Shown here piece after piece: positions 56,862 to 64,000 of a stretch of DNA of 64,000 nucleotides. The stretch spans positions 558,001 through 622,000 of the forward strand of contig NZ_JAATJJ010000001.1 in assembly GCF_011927795.1 (NCBI RefSeq), given 5' to 3'. The stretch's first letter is position 1. Each line of letters begins with the position of its first letter. A program made the position numbers and the translations under genes. The notes beneath the pieces were generated by a model that was not told the DNA's origin, ran no database searches, and saw only the letters and a list, made by a program, of their open reading frames with translations. The stretch is from Saonia flava (lineage in GTDB: Bacteria; Bacteroidota; Bacteroidia; Flavobacteriales; Flavobacteriaceae).

Positions 56862-57506
56862 CTATGAAATTTCTATTACACTATCATTTATATCTTTTCG
56901 AACTTTTTTAAATTCTGAAAACATATCATCGGGCGCTCTATAACCAACTGGCATTACCAATACAGATTGTAGTCCTTTATTTCTTAAACCAAGTAATTCA
57001 TCATAGGCAGAAGGTACAAAACCGGCCATTGGGCATGCATCTATTCTTTCAATGGCGCAGATGGTTAATAGATTACCCATTGCCAAATGAGCCTGATTAA
57101 CGGCCCATTCCCTAATTTCCTTCGGGCTTTGACTTGAAAAACTTTCAATCATTCTTTCCTTAAATGGATCCAATATTTCATCACTTGTACCCCTGACTTC
57201 TTTCACCCTTTCAAAATAGTTGATAATGTAGTTTTTATCAATCTTCTCTTCTATACAAATAATTAATACATGTGAGGCTTGGTACACCTGAGCTTGGTCA
57301 AAAGAACTGGCTACAAGTTCCTTTTGTAACCCTTTATTTTGCAACACAACCAACCGTATAGGCTGGAGACCATATGAAGTAGCAGTAAGGTTAAATGCTT
57401 CTTTTAATTTTTCTATTTTGGATGCCGGTAATTCCTTTTTCGAATCAAATTTCTTAACCGCATACCGCCACTCCAAATCTTTAATACTATCAATCATTCC
57501 TATCAA
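56862..57506 (-). CDS. nitroreductase-family NAD(P)H oxidoreductase
   Basis: This 214-residue FMN enzyme has WRYAVKKFDSKKELPASKIE, FNLTATSYGLQPIRLVV and ICAIERIDACPMAGFVPSAY, the usual motifs of the NfsB/YfkO-like group. It reduces nitroaromatics, flavins or quinones. Its ATG overlaps the stop of the TauE-like gene by 4 bases. Confidence 0.9.
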   Translation of the reverse strand: MIGMIDSIKDLEWRYAVKKFDSKKELPASKIEKLKEAFNLTATSYGLQPIRLVVLQNKGLQKELVASSFDQAQVYQASHVLIICIEEKIDKNYIINYFERVKEVRGTSDEILDPFKERMIESFSSQSPKEIREWAVNQAHLAMGNLLTICAIERIDACPMAGFVPSAYDELLGLRNKGLQSVLVMPVGYRAPDDMFSEFKKVRKDINDSVIEIS

Positions 57507-58258
57507 TTAAAAAACCATAATTTAATAGCCATTACAACTACCATAATAATCAAAAAAGTTTTTATAAAACCATCTCCTTTTTTTACTGAAATCCTACTGG
57601 ATACCCATGCTCCGGTACCGTTACCTATGGCAAGTATCAATCCAATTTTCCAATTCACCTTATCATTTAAAACAAATACCGCCAAGGCGGATAGCGTATA
57701 GATACAAACCACTGCAACTTTTGTGGCATTGGCCCTCACCAAGGTCATATGGTTAACATAGTGTAAAAATAAGATAATTATAAATCCGAGCCCAGCATTG
57801 ATGAACCCACCATAAATACCAAAAAAGAAAAAAGCAAGAATACCCAACCATAAATATTTTCCCGTTACTCTTTCTTGCAAATCAGTAACATTTATTTTGG
57901 GCATAAATAGAATAATGAACACTACGGTTACCATAATTATGGCCAAAATCTTATTGAAGACCGCTCCACTAATATCCACTGCAATAGTAGCCCCAACAAC
58001 AGCACCCAATAAAGCCGAGATCCCCAAATACATATTAAAAGGAAATGTGGAAACTCCTTTGCTTTTAAAACCTGTTGTTGCCAAGGCAGTCTGTATTATA
58101 ATAGCCACTCTATTGGTGCCATTGGCCACGCTTGGCGGTAACCCCAAAAAAATAAGCACAGGAAGAGATAGTAAAGAGCCCCCACCAGCTATAGTGTTTA
58201 TAAAACCAACCGCAAAACCAGTAACAATGAGTAGGATATAATGGTACCATTCGTCCAT
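57503..58258 (-). CDS. TauE/SafE-family membrane transporter
   Basis: This 251-residue protein has about eight TM segments, beginning ILLIVTGFAVGFINTIAGGG and GLPPSVANGTNRVAIIIQTA, the first-repeat signature of TauE/SafE anion transporters. The family is associated with sulfite, sulfonate or organic anion export. Substrate cannot be set. Translationally coupled to the nitroreductase. Confidence 0.9.
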   Translation of the reverse strand: MDEWYHYILLIVTGFAVGFINTIAGGGSLLSLPVLIFLGLPPSVANGTNRVAIIIQTALATTGFKSKGVSTFPFNMYLGISALLGAVVGATIAVDISGAVFNKILAIIMVTVVFIILFMPKINVTDLQERVTGKYLWLGILAFFFFGIYGGFINAGLGFIIILFLHYVNHMTLVRANATKVAVVCIYTLSALAVFVLNDKVNWKIGLILAIGNGTGAWVSSRISVKKGDGFIKTFLIIMVVVMAIKLWFFN

Positions 58259-58316
58259 GGCACAAAAATACGGGCAAAAGATTAAAAGGAATGAATAATA
58301 AATTAAAACTTAAAGC

Positions 58317-58354
58317 AAAAAAGTACCCATCTACCATTTATGATAGACAGGTAC
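58317..58354 (-). terminator. intrinsic terminator of the response-regulator gene
   Basis: On the minus strand, GTACCTGTCTATC pairs with GGTAGATGGGTAC (13 positions, with G-T wobbles) around a 6-base loop, followed by six T. It lies ~75 bases after the response-regulator stop. Confidence 0.75.
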
Positions 58355-58429
58355 CAACAATCACCCTGGAATTAAAAAAATAATTTCTATAATTAAAGTA
58401 TCTTTTCTTCTATAAGTTATTCTTTTGCT

Positions 58430-59053
58430 TTATTGAATCTCCTGTAGCTTTAAAAGTGCTTCAGACTTGGAATTAACATTCAGTTTTAAATATATATTCT
58501 GAATATGAAAATTTACAGCACTCGTGGTTATGAATAACCTGTCCGCTATAGTTTTATAGGTTGCACCCTTACTTAGGTGTTCTATAATTTGGTTTTCCCT
58601 TTTTGAAAAAATGTCATATGATTTTTGTTGAAACATGGACATAACCTTTTTGGCAATATCATTGGTGATCACCGCACCATCCAATCTTACGGAATCCAAT
58701 GCATGGAAAAACCTCTCTGCACTAAGCGGTTTGGACACATATCCGTCGCAACCACTTGAAAAGGCTTTTTTTATTGATTTGGAATCGGAATCTTCACTCA
58801 TCATCACAACTTTTACATTGGGATCCCTTTGCTTAAACATTTGTATACCGGCAATACCAGATACAACAGGCAAAGAAACTTCCGAGACTATAATATCTGG
58901 TTTAATCTTATTGTAACTGTCAAGAGCATCATTTACTGAAGCGTAAATATCCATAAGGGAATAGTTCTTGGTTTCCTCAAAATATTCCGTGTATCTATAA
59001 TTGCTTACCGGGTCGTCATCAATCACGATAATTTTTAAAATATTAGATTTCAT
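58430..59053 (-). CDS. orphan NarL/LuxR-type response regulator with Glu at the phospho-acceptor
   Basis: This protein is 207 residues from MKSNILKIIVIDDDP, taken as the start because the receiver domain begins at once; in-frame Mets 17 and 38 codons upstream add no domain. The acidic pocket DDD (12-14), the switch Ser (VVMMS) and Lys (GYVSKP) are present. The expected Asp is Glu58 in IIVSEVSLP (codon GAA at 58880-58882). The C-terminal LuxR HTH (SKRENQIIEHLSKGATYKTI) is normal. No histidine kinase is adjacent. It could act without phosphorylation. Confidence 0.87.
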   Translation of the reverse strand: MKSNILKIIVIDDDPVSNYRYTEYFEETKNYSLMDIYASVNDALDSYNKIKPDIIVSEVSLPVVSGIAGIQMFKQRDPNVKVVMMSEDSDSKSIKKAFSSGCDGYVSKPLSAERFFHALDSVRLDGAVITNDIAKKVMSMFQQKSYDIFSKRENQIIEHLSKGATYKTIADRLFITTSAVNFHIQNIYLKLNVNSKSEALLKLQEIQ

Positions 59054-59594
59054 AACTATTGGGGGATTTAGGACATTCCGATCTTTAAAGGTGGAACTAT
59101 CCATGGTTATAAATAAAATCTTTAATGAATTAAATCTTTGGCATGAATTTCTTAAATAGGTATCCAAAAAGCCCTATGTATAAAAGAAGGTAATCTTTCA
59201 CTCCTACTTAATGGAAAACCAAATACAATGAAACGACCAAAGTATAGCCAATTCCATATAGTTGATTTTTGAGCCTTTAACTATTAAGAAGAAAATGAAA
59301 AATGAATTCTTTATCAATAGAGTTCTAAACCCTAGCTCAAGAATTTCAGCTTTTGATGACCTCTGCCCAAGAAGGCTGAAGCGGTTCTGTTTTCAAATTA
59401 AAGCTTTGTTTACCATGAAAATCATGGTCAGCGTTGCGGTTAAGAAGTAGTTTTCTAATCATAAGTTTGGGGGTTTTAATACTATAACTATATATAAATC
59501 AGTAATAAACTTATTCAAATTTTAATAAAATTGGGAATTATATTAAACTTTTTCGATGAAATACAAGTAATATTTGTAATCCTTTTCCTATAAA
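59054..59594. other. long intergenic region between the response regulator and the hairpin before the PD40 gene
   Basis: This ~540-base AT-rich stretch holds an in-frame 5' extension of the response-regulator frame (up to 59167) and a 62-codon plus-strand ORF at 59262-59450 with no recognisable motif. I see no tRNA, riboswitch or repeat here. It may hold the response-regulator promoter and perhaps a small RNA. Confidence 0.4.
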
Positions 59595-59638
59595 AGTACT
59601 TAGGCCACATACAGTTTTATGTATGTGGCCTAAGTACT
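59595..59638. other. 18-bp perfect hairpin downstream of the PD40 gene
   Basis: Arms 59595-59612 and 59621-59638 are exact complements around an 8-base loop. On the minus strand it is followed by TTTTATAGG, a weak T-tract. It lies 75 bases after the stop of the PD40 gene, so a terminator or mRNA 3'-end protector is the likeliest role. It has no sequence similarity to the ilvC-ilvA hairpin. Confidence 0.7.
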
Positions 59639-59712
59639 GGAATAAAAAAATGTTCTCGTTTAGTCAATAAAAACAGGGGGTCCCTGCATTTTATTAGAAA
59701 AGGACATGTAAA

Positions 59713-60948
59713 TTATTCATCTTCGTAAACCGAGGTGGAATAATCAACTTTCCAACTTTTACGAATAGCCTCCATGGAATTGTATTTTCCTTGCTCTTGG
59801 GTATCAGTATCCAATCTATCGCTAGATGTGAATGCAACCCGTTGAAGATCAGAATCACCACCTCGGTTAGACATTACAAAACCTCCTTTATCATTCTTAA
59901 AGGAGATTGAAAAATCATCTTTTTTACTGTTTATAGGACTTCCCATATTCATAGCCAGGTCAACCCTGTTTTGACCTACTTGTGTCATATAAATATCTAA
60001 ACCTCCATGACCTTTTCTTCCTTCAGAAGCAAAAAACAAGGTGCTTCCATCAACTAAACTTGGATAGAGGTCGTTTTTCTTTGTGTTAACTTTTTGTCCC
60101 AGGTTTTTAGAAACCCCAACCTTTCCATTCTTGTATAGATCGGCAACATAAATATCATATTCACCAAAGCTTCCTGGCATGTTTGATGCAAAAAACAAAC
60201 GCTTTCCATCGGCCGACACAGCTGGGTGTTTGGCAGAAGAGTTCTTGGGGCATACTGCAACCTTCTCAAAATTGGTCCATACTCCATCAACCTTTTCAGC
60301 TTTGTATATTTTGTGTACCAATTCCTTTTTGGAAAACATACCGTACATAGGCTTTACATAATCAGTTTTGCTGAAGTATGCTGTTTTTCCATTCGCAGTC
60401 AAAGTGATTGGTGCATCGTATTCTTTAGAATTTTCTTTGTTTTTTCCAATAAACGAAAGGATTTCCTTAGGCTCTTTTTCCTCTATAGAGAATTGTGCAT
60501 TTGCTGGCTCAAAAACAAGTTCTTTAAATCTATCTTCCGAAGAATTATCATAATCTTTTTTTAAATACTTCTTTTTAAGCAAGTAATCTGCCTTTACAAT
60601 AGCCTCCCAATCTTTTTGTTCACTAGGGCTTAAAGCTGTTTTACTATTTAATTGTTTTAATGAATACTGATAACGTTCTTGACAACCAGAATTTAAAGAA
60701 CCATTGACACTTGAACTCATAAGTTTATCGTACCAAAAGATGGCCTTGTCATAATTTTGGGTCAAAAAATTAGCGTTGCCCAAATCTTCATAAATCTCTA
60801 GATCATTAAAACCTAGGGCTTTTAATTTTTCATAGTTATTGGGACTGGTTGCTCCATCCGTAATTTCACTTTGGGCAATTATTACGTTACAACAAAATAA
60901 TGTAATAATAGATCCAATGATTGCCTTGTAGGTAGTGGCTTTTTTCAT
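59713..60948 (-). CDS. exported TPR/PD40 beta-propeller protein (PorE/OmpA-family-like, lacking OmpA domain)
   Basis: This 411-residue protein has a signal peptide to about residue 25 (FCCNVIIAQ) and a short TPR-like region (residues ~40-105). At least three PD40 repeats follow: HPAVSADGKRLFFASNMPGS; LYPSLVDGSTLFFASEGRKG; DDFSISFKNDKGGFVMSNRG. Related flavobacterial proteins usually continue into a carboxypeptidase-regulatory and an OmpA peptidoglycan-binding domain and sit next to PorP/SprF; both are missing here. An envelope role is likely, but linkage to gliding or type IX secretion is only suggestive. Confidence 0.8.
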   Translation of the reverse strand: MKKATTYKAIIGSIITLFCCNVIIAQSEITDGATSPNNYEKLKALGFNDLEIYEDLGNANFLTQNYDKAIFWYDKLMSSSVNGSLNSGCQERYQYSLKQLNSKTALSPSEQKDWEAIVKADYLLKKKYLKKDYDNSSEDRFKELVFEPANAQFSIEEKEPKEILSFIGKNKENSKEYDAPITLTANGKTAYFSKTDYVKPMYGMFSKKELVHKIYKAEKVDGVWTNFEKVAVCPKNSSAKHPAVSADGKRLFFASNMPGSFGEYDIYVADLYKNGKVGVSKNLGQKVNTKKNDLYPSLVDGSTLFFASEGRKGHGGLDIYMTQVGQNRVDLAMNMGSPINSKKDDFSISFKNDKGGFVMSNRGGDSDLQRVAFTSSDRLDTDTQEQGKYNSMEAIRKSWKVDYSTSVYEDE

Positions 60949-61220
60949 AAGAGTAAGATTTAGAGTTATTCGTTATAACAAATTTGAGCAATTGTTTGTA
61001 ATGTCGTACTAGCAAAATTTCATAGGTTTTCATTAATTTGTAGGAAAATACATCAAAAATAAAGTTTAAAAACTGCATTTCGTCGTAATTAGTAGAACAT
61101 TTACCGACAATTATGTTTTTTTAAGCTGTGGAATTATGTGGTACGCTATAAGTTTAAGAAGAAAGTATAAAAGGGATAATAAAAAAGCAATAAACTCTTT
61201 ATAGAATAGAAAAAGCTTTT

Positions 61221-61228
61221 TATATTTG
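61221..61228 (+). promoter_or_regulatory. -7 promoter element of tRNA-Ser
   Basis: TATATTTG matches the Bacteroidota -7 consensus TAnnTTTG exactly and ends 11 bases before the tRNA 5' end, the expected start-site distance. Confidence 0.7.
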
Positions 61229-61239
61229 CAGCCGCATTA

Positions 61240-61324
61240 GGAGAAATGGCAGAGTGGTCGAATGCGGCAGTCTTGAAAACTGTTGAGGGTCACACCTCCG
61301 GGGGTTCGAATCCCTCTTTCTCCG
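61240..61324 (+). tRNA. tRNA-Ser (anticodon UGA)
   Basis: This 85-base cloverleaf has acceptor GGAGAAA/TTTCTCC and discriminator G at 61324. The anticodon stem GCAGT/ACTGT encloses loop CTTGAAA, so the anticodon TGA is at 61274-61276. A long variable arm (GAGGGTCACACCTC) marks a class II tRNA, and the T-loop is GTTCGAATC. CCA is not encoded. The gene stands alone with its own promoter and terminator and precedes the tetR module. Confidence 0.95.
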
Positions 61325-61349
61325 CTGAAAACGCTATCAAATAGCAACA

Positions 61350-61385
61350 AAAGCCTACAAATAAAATTATTTGTGGGCTTTCTGT
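61350..61385 (+). terminator. tRNA-Ser terminator
   Basis: AAAGCCTACAAATAA (61350-61364) and TTATTTGTGGGCTTT (61367-61381) form a ~15-bp stem with one G-T pair, followed by T-rich sequence. It lies 25 bases after the tRNA. Confidence 0.85.
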
Positions 61386-61461
61386 TTGTAAATAAAGTGC
61401 TTAGACTGTGTTCACAATGTTTTTTGGTATAGTTTGTACTCGTTTGAATTCAAATGATATC

Positions 61462-61499
61462 AAAAAAGAAGTGGCTCTCACGGTGTCACTTCTTTTTTT
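61462..61499 (+). terminator. second intrinsic terminator-like hairpin
   Basis: AAAAAAGAAGTG (61462-61473) pairs with CACTTCTTTTTT (61487-61498) around a 13-base loop and ends in seven T. No ORF precedes it after the tRNA terminator. It may end a short untranslated RNA or serve as a back-up terminator. Confidence 0.6.
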
Positions 61500-61741
61500 C
61501 TACTACTGACACCTCACTAATCATTTTATTTACGCTGATTTATAGTGAATTATTATCTTTTTTGATAGTAAGATTTAGGTTCGGGAGTAAACATTTCATA
61601 TTTGTTAATCATGCCGAATAAGTTTTTGAAGGAGAGAGAGTAAAGGGGGATCAGTAATTCGATGAGCATTTTTACAAATAAATTTACTCACCTATTTAGC
61701 TCTAGTGTATTATTAATAATACTAAATAAATGTTAAAACAG
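61500..61741. other. upstream region of the tetR module
   Basis: About 240 AT-rich bases without an ORF. It includes a perfect 16-bp palindrome, GTATTATTAATAATAC, at 61707-61722, 34 bases before the TetR-type operator, which could be a further regulator site or chance in AT-rich DNA. No integrase or att-like copy of the tRNA end was seen. Confidence 0.4.
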
Positions 61742-61757
61742 AACAGACTTGTCTGTT
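61742..61757. promoter_or_regulatory. TetR operator 1 (upstream of tetR)
   Basis: AACAGACTTGTCTGTT is an inverted repeat with 7-base arms and a two-base centre, 28 bases before the tetR ATG. Its 14-bp core ACAGACTTGTCTGT recurs exactly before the next gene, indicating autoregulation. Confidence 0.75.
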
Positions 61758-61785
61758 CTTTAATTTTTTTTTATAAGTTTGTCTC

Positions 61786-62346
61786 ATGAAAAAAGTAGGA
61801 GTAAAAGAAAGAATTATTGAAGCTGCATCGCATTTATTCTATTTTGAGGGCTATAACCAAACGGGAATAAATAAGATTTTGAAAGAAGCGAATGCCTCTA
61901 AAGATAGTATGTATCGTTATTTTAGATCGAAAGAAGATATAGCAGTGGCTTACTTGGTAAGAAGACATACTATGTGGATGGGAAAATTGAATGACTGTGT
62001 GGCAAAGCAAAATACACCTAAGGGTAAGGTAATTGGTTGCTTTGACTACTTAGTGGAATGGCTTACTGAAGTTCATTTTAGAGGCTGTGGTTGGCAGAAT
62101 ATTATTGTTGACTTGCCTGAAGGACAGCAGAAAATAAAAGATCAAGCTATTTATCATAAAAATGAACTCCGCAGCTGGATACATGACCTTTTAGCTCAAG
62201 AAAATCAATATTCACAAGAACAAGCGCAGCAGTTGGGTGATGAGGTTTTAATATTAATTGAAGGAGCCATAATACTTTCGCAAATACAAAAAAATTCTTG
62301 GCCTATTGAAACAGCCAAAAGATCATGCGTAAAGTTGTTATCATAA
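61786..62346 (+). CDS. TetR/AcrR-family transcriptional repressor
   Basis: This 186-residue protein begins KERIIEAASHLFYFEGYNQT, then INKILKEANASKDSMYRYFR, the standard TetR HTH (residues ~5-50). The all-helical C-terminal ligand domain has the TetR_C-type ACWQNI-like region GCGWQNIIVDLPEGQQKIK. The two identical operators, one before it and one before the next gene, suggest that it represses itself and the downstream genes until a small inducer binds. Confidence 0.92.
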   Translation: MKKVGVKERIIEAASHLFYFEGYNQTGINKILKEANASKDSMYRYFRSKEDIAVAYLVRRHTMWMGKLNDCVAKQNTPKGKVIGCFDYLVEWLTEVHFRGCGWQNIIVDLPEGQQKIKDQAIYHKNELRSWIHDLLAQENQYSQEQAQQLGDEVLILIEGAIILSQIQKNSWPIETAKRSCVKLLS

Positions 62347-62371
62347 TACGACTAAAATTTTGATTAATAAA

Positions 62372-62387
62372 TACAGACTTGTCTGTA
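62372..62387. promoter_or_regulatory. TetR operator 2 (upstream of the DUF1348 gene)
   Basis: TACAGACTTGTCTGTA contains the same 14-bp core as operator 1 and lies 15 bases before the ATG at 62403. It overlaps a TTG that would otherwise be read as an upstream start, which supports the ATG. Confidence 0.75.
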
Positions 62388-62402
62388 CTAAAATTAATAG
62401 AA

Positions 62403-62810
62403 ATGAAAAATTTAACACCTCCATTTACAAAGGAAACGGCTAAAGCTAAGGTACAACTAGCAGAAGATGCTTGGAATAGTAAGAATCCTGAAAAGGTATT
62501 CCTAGCTTATTCGAAAGATTCGCAATGGCGTAACAGAGATGAGTTTTTTATCGGTAGAGATTCCATTGTAAAATTCTTAACTAAAAAATGGGATAAAGAA
62601 CAACAATATAAACTAAAAAAACATTTATGGTCATTTACTGATAATAAAATATCAGTTCGATTCGAATATGAATGGTTAGATGAGACTACGCAACAGTGGT
62701 ATAGAACACATGGAAATGAACATTGGCAGTTTAATAAAGACGGCCTAATGGAAGTGCGCGATATGAGTGCCAATGACATAAAGATTACTGCTGCAGAGCG
62801 AAAATTGTAA
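62403..62810 (+). CDS. DUF1348 / NTF2-like (SnoaL-fold) protein
   Basis: This protein is 135 residues from MKNLTPPFTKETAKAKVQLA. I take ATG 62403 rather than the in-frame TTG at 62379 because the TTG lies inside the repressor site. AEDAWNSKNPEKVFLAYSKD, QWRNRDEFFIGRDSI and RTHGNEHWQF are hallmarks of DUF1348. The cone-shaped NTF2 fold binds small hydrophobic ligands; function is unknown. It is the first gene after tetR in the module. Confidence 0.9.
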   Translation: MKNLTPPFTKETAKAKVQLAEDAWNSKNPEKVFLAYSKDSQWRNRDEFFIGRDSIVKFLTKKWDKEQQYKLKKHLWSFTDNKISVRFEYEWLDETTQQWYRTHGNEHWQFNKDGLMEVRDMSANDIKITAAERKL

Positions 62811-62841
62811 ACACATTATTAATCTTTAAATATTTTAAATT

Positions 62842-63576
62842 ATGAGAACACAAATTTCAAAACTATTGCTTACACTAATTGTAACAATAACAACGAGTAC
62901 AAGTGTACTTGCACAATTACCAGATCCAGGGTTTACAATCGATGGAACAACTGCAATTGTGATTACCGATCCGCAAAACGATTTCTTAAGTCCCAAAGGT
63001 GTGACTTGGGGAGTTATAGGAGAAAGTGTGACAAAAAATAATACTGTTGAAAACTTAGAAACACTTTTTAAACTAGCCGAGGCGAATAATATTAAGGTGT
63101 TTATCTCTCCTCATTATTATTATAAACATGATCATAGGTGGAAATTTGAAGGGGCTTTAGAAAAATTAATGCACGACATAAGTATGTTTGATAGAGATGA
63201 TCAAATATCTGCAAAAGGATTTGAAGGTTCTGGAGCAGATTTTCTAGACCAGTATAAGAAATATATCAATAAAAATTTCGTAACTGTTGTTGGTCCACAC
63301 AAAGTATTTGGTCCTGAGCAAAATGATTTGAGCTTACAATTAAGAAAGCAAAAAATCGACAAAGTAATCCTTGCCGGAATGTCTGGCAACTTATGTGTTG
63401 AATCTCATCTGCGAGAATTATTGGAAAATGGATTTGAAGTAGCAGTAGTGGGAGACGCAACAGCATCAGCTATAGTTCCCGGATATGATGGAAACGCAGC
63501 AGCACAAACTAACTATCGCTTTTTATCCAGTCATGTGTACACAACACAAGAACTTAAAAAAGAACTCAATAAATAA
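62842..63576 (+). CDS. exported isochorismatase-family cysteine hydrolase
   Basis: This 244-residue protein has a Sec signal (MRTQISKLLLTLIVTITTST, cleaved near residue 24). The Asp-Lys-Cys triad is visible: ITDPQNDFLSPKG, GPHKVFGPEQNDLSL and AGMSGNLCVESHLREL. Members hydrolyse isochorismate, nicotinamide, N-carbamoyl compounds or ureas. Export to the periplasm is unusual for the family and suggests that the substrate is met outside the cytoplasm. Confidence 0.88.
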   Translation: MRTQISKLLLTLIVTITTSTSVLAQLPDPGFTIDGTTAIVITDPQNDFLSPKGVTWGVIGESVTKNNTVENLETLFKLAEANNIKVFISPHYYYKHDHRWKFEGALEKLMHDISMFDRDDQISAKGFEGSGADFLDQYKKYINKNFVTVVGPHKVFGPEQNDLSLQLRKQKIDKVILAGMSGNLCVESHLRELLENGFEVAVVGDATASAIVPGYDGNAAAQTNYRFLSSHVYTTQELKKELNK

Positions 63577-63584
63577 GTATAAAA

Positions 63585-64000
63585 ATGAAAACAATTATCA
63601 AATCAGCATCAACATTAGTAATTATTACGATACTGTTTCTAGGGTTTATTTCCTTTAAGAGTAATCCAGTTACTAAGAATGTATTGAAAACGGAGCTTAA
63701 CACTACCAAAACCTTTCATAAAACATTGAAGGTCAATGGATTAAATATTTTCTATCGGGAGGCAGGTGATGTGAGTAAACCAACCATCCTTTTATTACAT
63801 GGTTATCCTACTTCGTCACATATGTTTCGCAAATTAATTACAGACCTATCTGTACGTTATCATGTGTTAGCACCTGATTATCCCGGATTTGGAAGAAGTG
63901 ATCAACCAAAAATGAAAGATTTTGAATACACCTTCGATAATATGGCAACAATCATAGAAGGATTTCTAAAAGAACTAAAATTAGATCGCTACAGTATTTA
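63585..64000 (+). CDS. alpha/beta hydrolase, membrane-anchored (5' part only)
   Basis: The ATG at 63585 opens a frame that runs off the window end after ~138 codons. It starts with a hydrophobic signal/anchor (residues ~5-25), followed by a second segment that contains LKVNGLNIFYREAGD and ILLLHGYPTSSHMFRKLI, with later PDYPGFGRSDQP. These are the early strands of an epoxide-hydrolase/haloalkane-dehalogenase-like fold. The nucleophile and His lie beyond the window. It is 8 bases after the isochorismatase stop, in the same unit. Confidence 0.85.
   Translation, partial: MKTIIKSASTLVIITILFLGFISFKSNPVTKNVLKTELNTTKTFHKTLKVNGLNIFYREAGDVSKPTILLLHGYPTSSHMFRKLITDLSVRYHVLAPDYPGFGRSDQPKMKDFEYTFDNMATIIEGFLKELKLDRYSI

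Noticed and set aside
59262-59450. 62-codon plus-strand ORF in a non-coding gap
   Set aside because: No motif, no signal peptide, no operon context and a composition like the surrounding AT-rich DNA; a real small protein cannot be excluded but is not supported.
61707-61722. 16-bp AT palindrome as a TetR site
   Set aside because: It shares no sequence with the duplicated 14-bp operator and such palindromes arise often in AT-rich DNA.
1-64000. CRISPR arrays, insertion sequences, prophage genes or rRNA
   Set aside because: No repeat-spacer pattern, transposase or integrase motif, phage structural gene or rRNA sequence was seen on either strand.

Overview
The window is a chromosomal segment of a marine-type Flavobacteriaceae bacterium (Bacteroidota). 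The evidence is AT-rich DNA, almost no Shine-Dalgarno sequences, a TAnnTTTG-type -7 promoter element before the tRNA, a TonB-dependent receptor with STN and carboxypeptidase-regulatory domains, DUF4249 lipoproteins, a RibB protein with a degenerate GTP-cyclohydrolase half, and the flavobacterial-style gene order tpx-dgkA-ftsK-lolA-lptF-ribB. The genus cannot be fixed from the sequence alone. No CRISPR array, insertion sequence, prophage or rRNA operon was seen.

Region 1 (1-18.2 kb) is branched-chain amino acid biosynthesis. The plus strand carries the end of leuC, then leuD, a LeuA/CimA-family synthase and leuB, closed by a bidirectional terminator. The minus strand carries ilvD-ilvB-(methyltransferase)-ilvN-ilvC-ilvA-gapN. 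Upstream of ilvD there is an 18-codon leader ORF rich in Leu/Ile/Val codons followed by an intrinsic terminator, which is a classical attenuator layout. Upstream of that is a 5-oxoprolinase operon (pxpA, pxpB, pxpC) led by an NRAMP-fold transporter that has lost the usual metal-binding residues.

Region 2 (18.2-40 kb) starts with a small zinc-ribbon/nuclease-like protein, a membrane protein, an exported PLP enzyme and an M20 peptidase on the plus strand. A long minus-strand run follows, transcribed from 39.7 kb down to 22.3 kb: FMN reductase, pabB, alpha/beta hydrolase, tilS, dsbD-like, penicillin-acylase-family hydrolase, a TonB receptor, two tandem DUF4249 lipoproteins, an MG2-plus-plug-domain protein, and yifB/comM. 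The receptor/DUF4249/DUF4249/MG2-plug block is the best candidate for an undescribed envelope system: it looks like an outer-membrane uptake complex in which DUF4249 lipoproteins take the place of SusD.

Region 3 (40-61 kb) is mostly housekeeping: an HGSNAT-like acyltransferase, csaA, a secreted TIM-barrel/DUF4440 fusion, lpdA, an Lrp regulator divergent from a trans-sulfuration-type PLP lyase plus a NhaC-family (possibly methionine) transporter, the tpx-dgkA-ftsK-lolA-lptF-ribB block, a DegT aminotransferase, a nitroreductase, TauE, and an orphan NarL-type response regulator whose phospho-acceptor Asp is Glu. A PD40-repeat envelope protein closes this part.

Region 4 (61.2-64 kb) begins with tRNA-Ser(UGA) and its terminator. 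Next comes a compact module of tetR, a DUF1348 protein, an exported isochorismatase-fold hydrolase and an alpha/beta hydrolase that runs off the end. An identical 14-bp pseudo-palindrome occurs before tetR and before the DUF1348 gene, which marks the module as a self-regulated, probably transferred detoxification or xenobiotic cassette.
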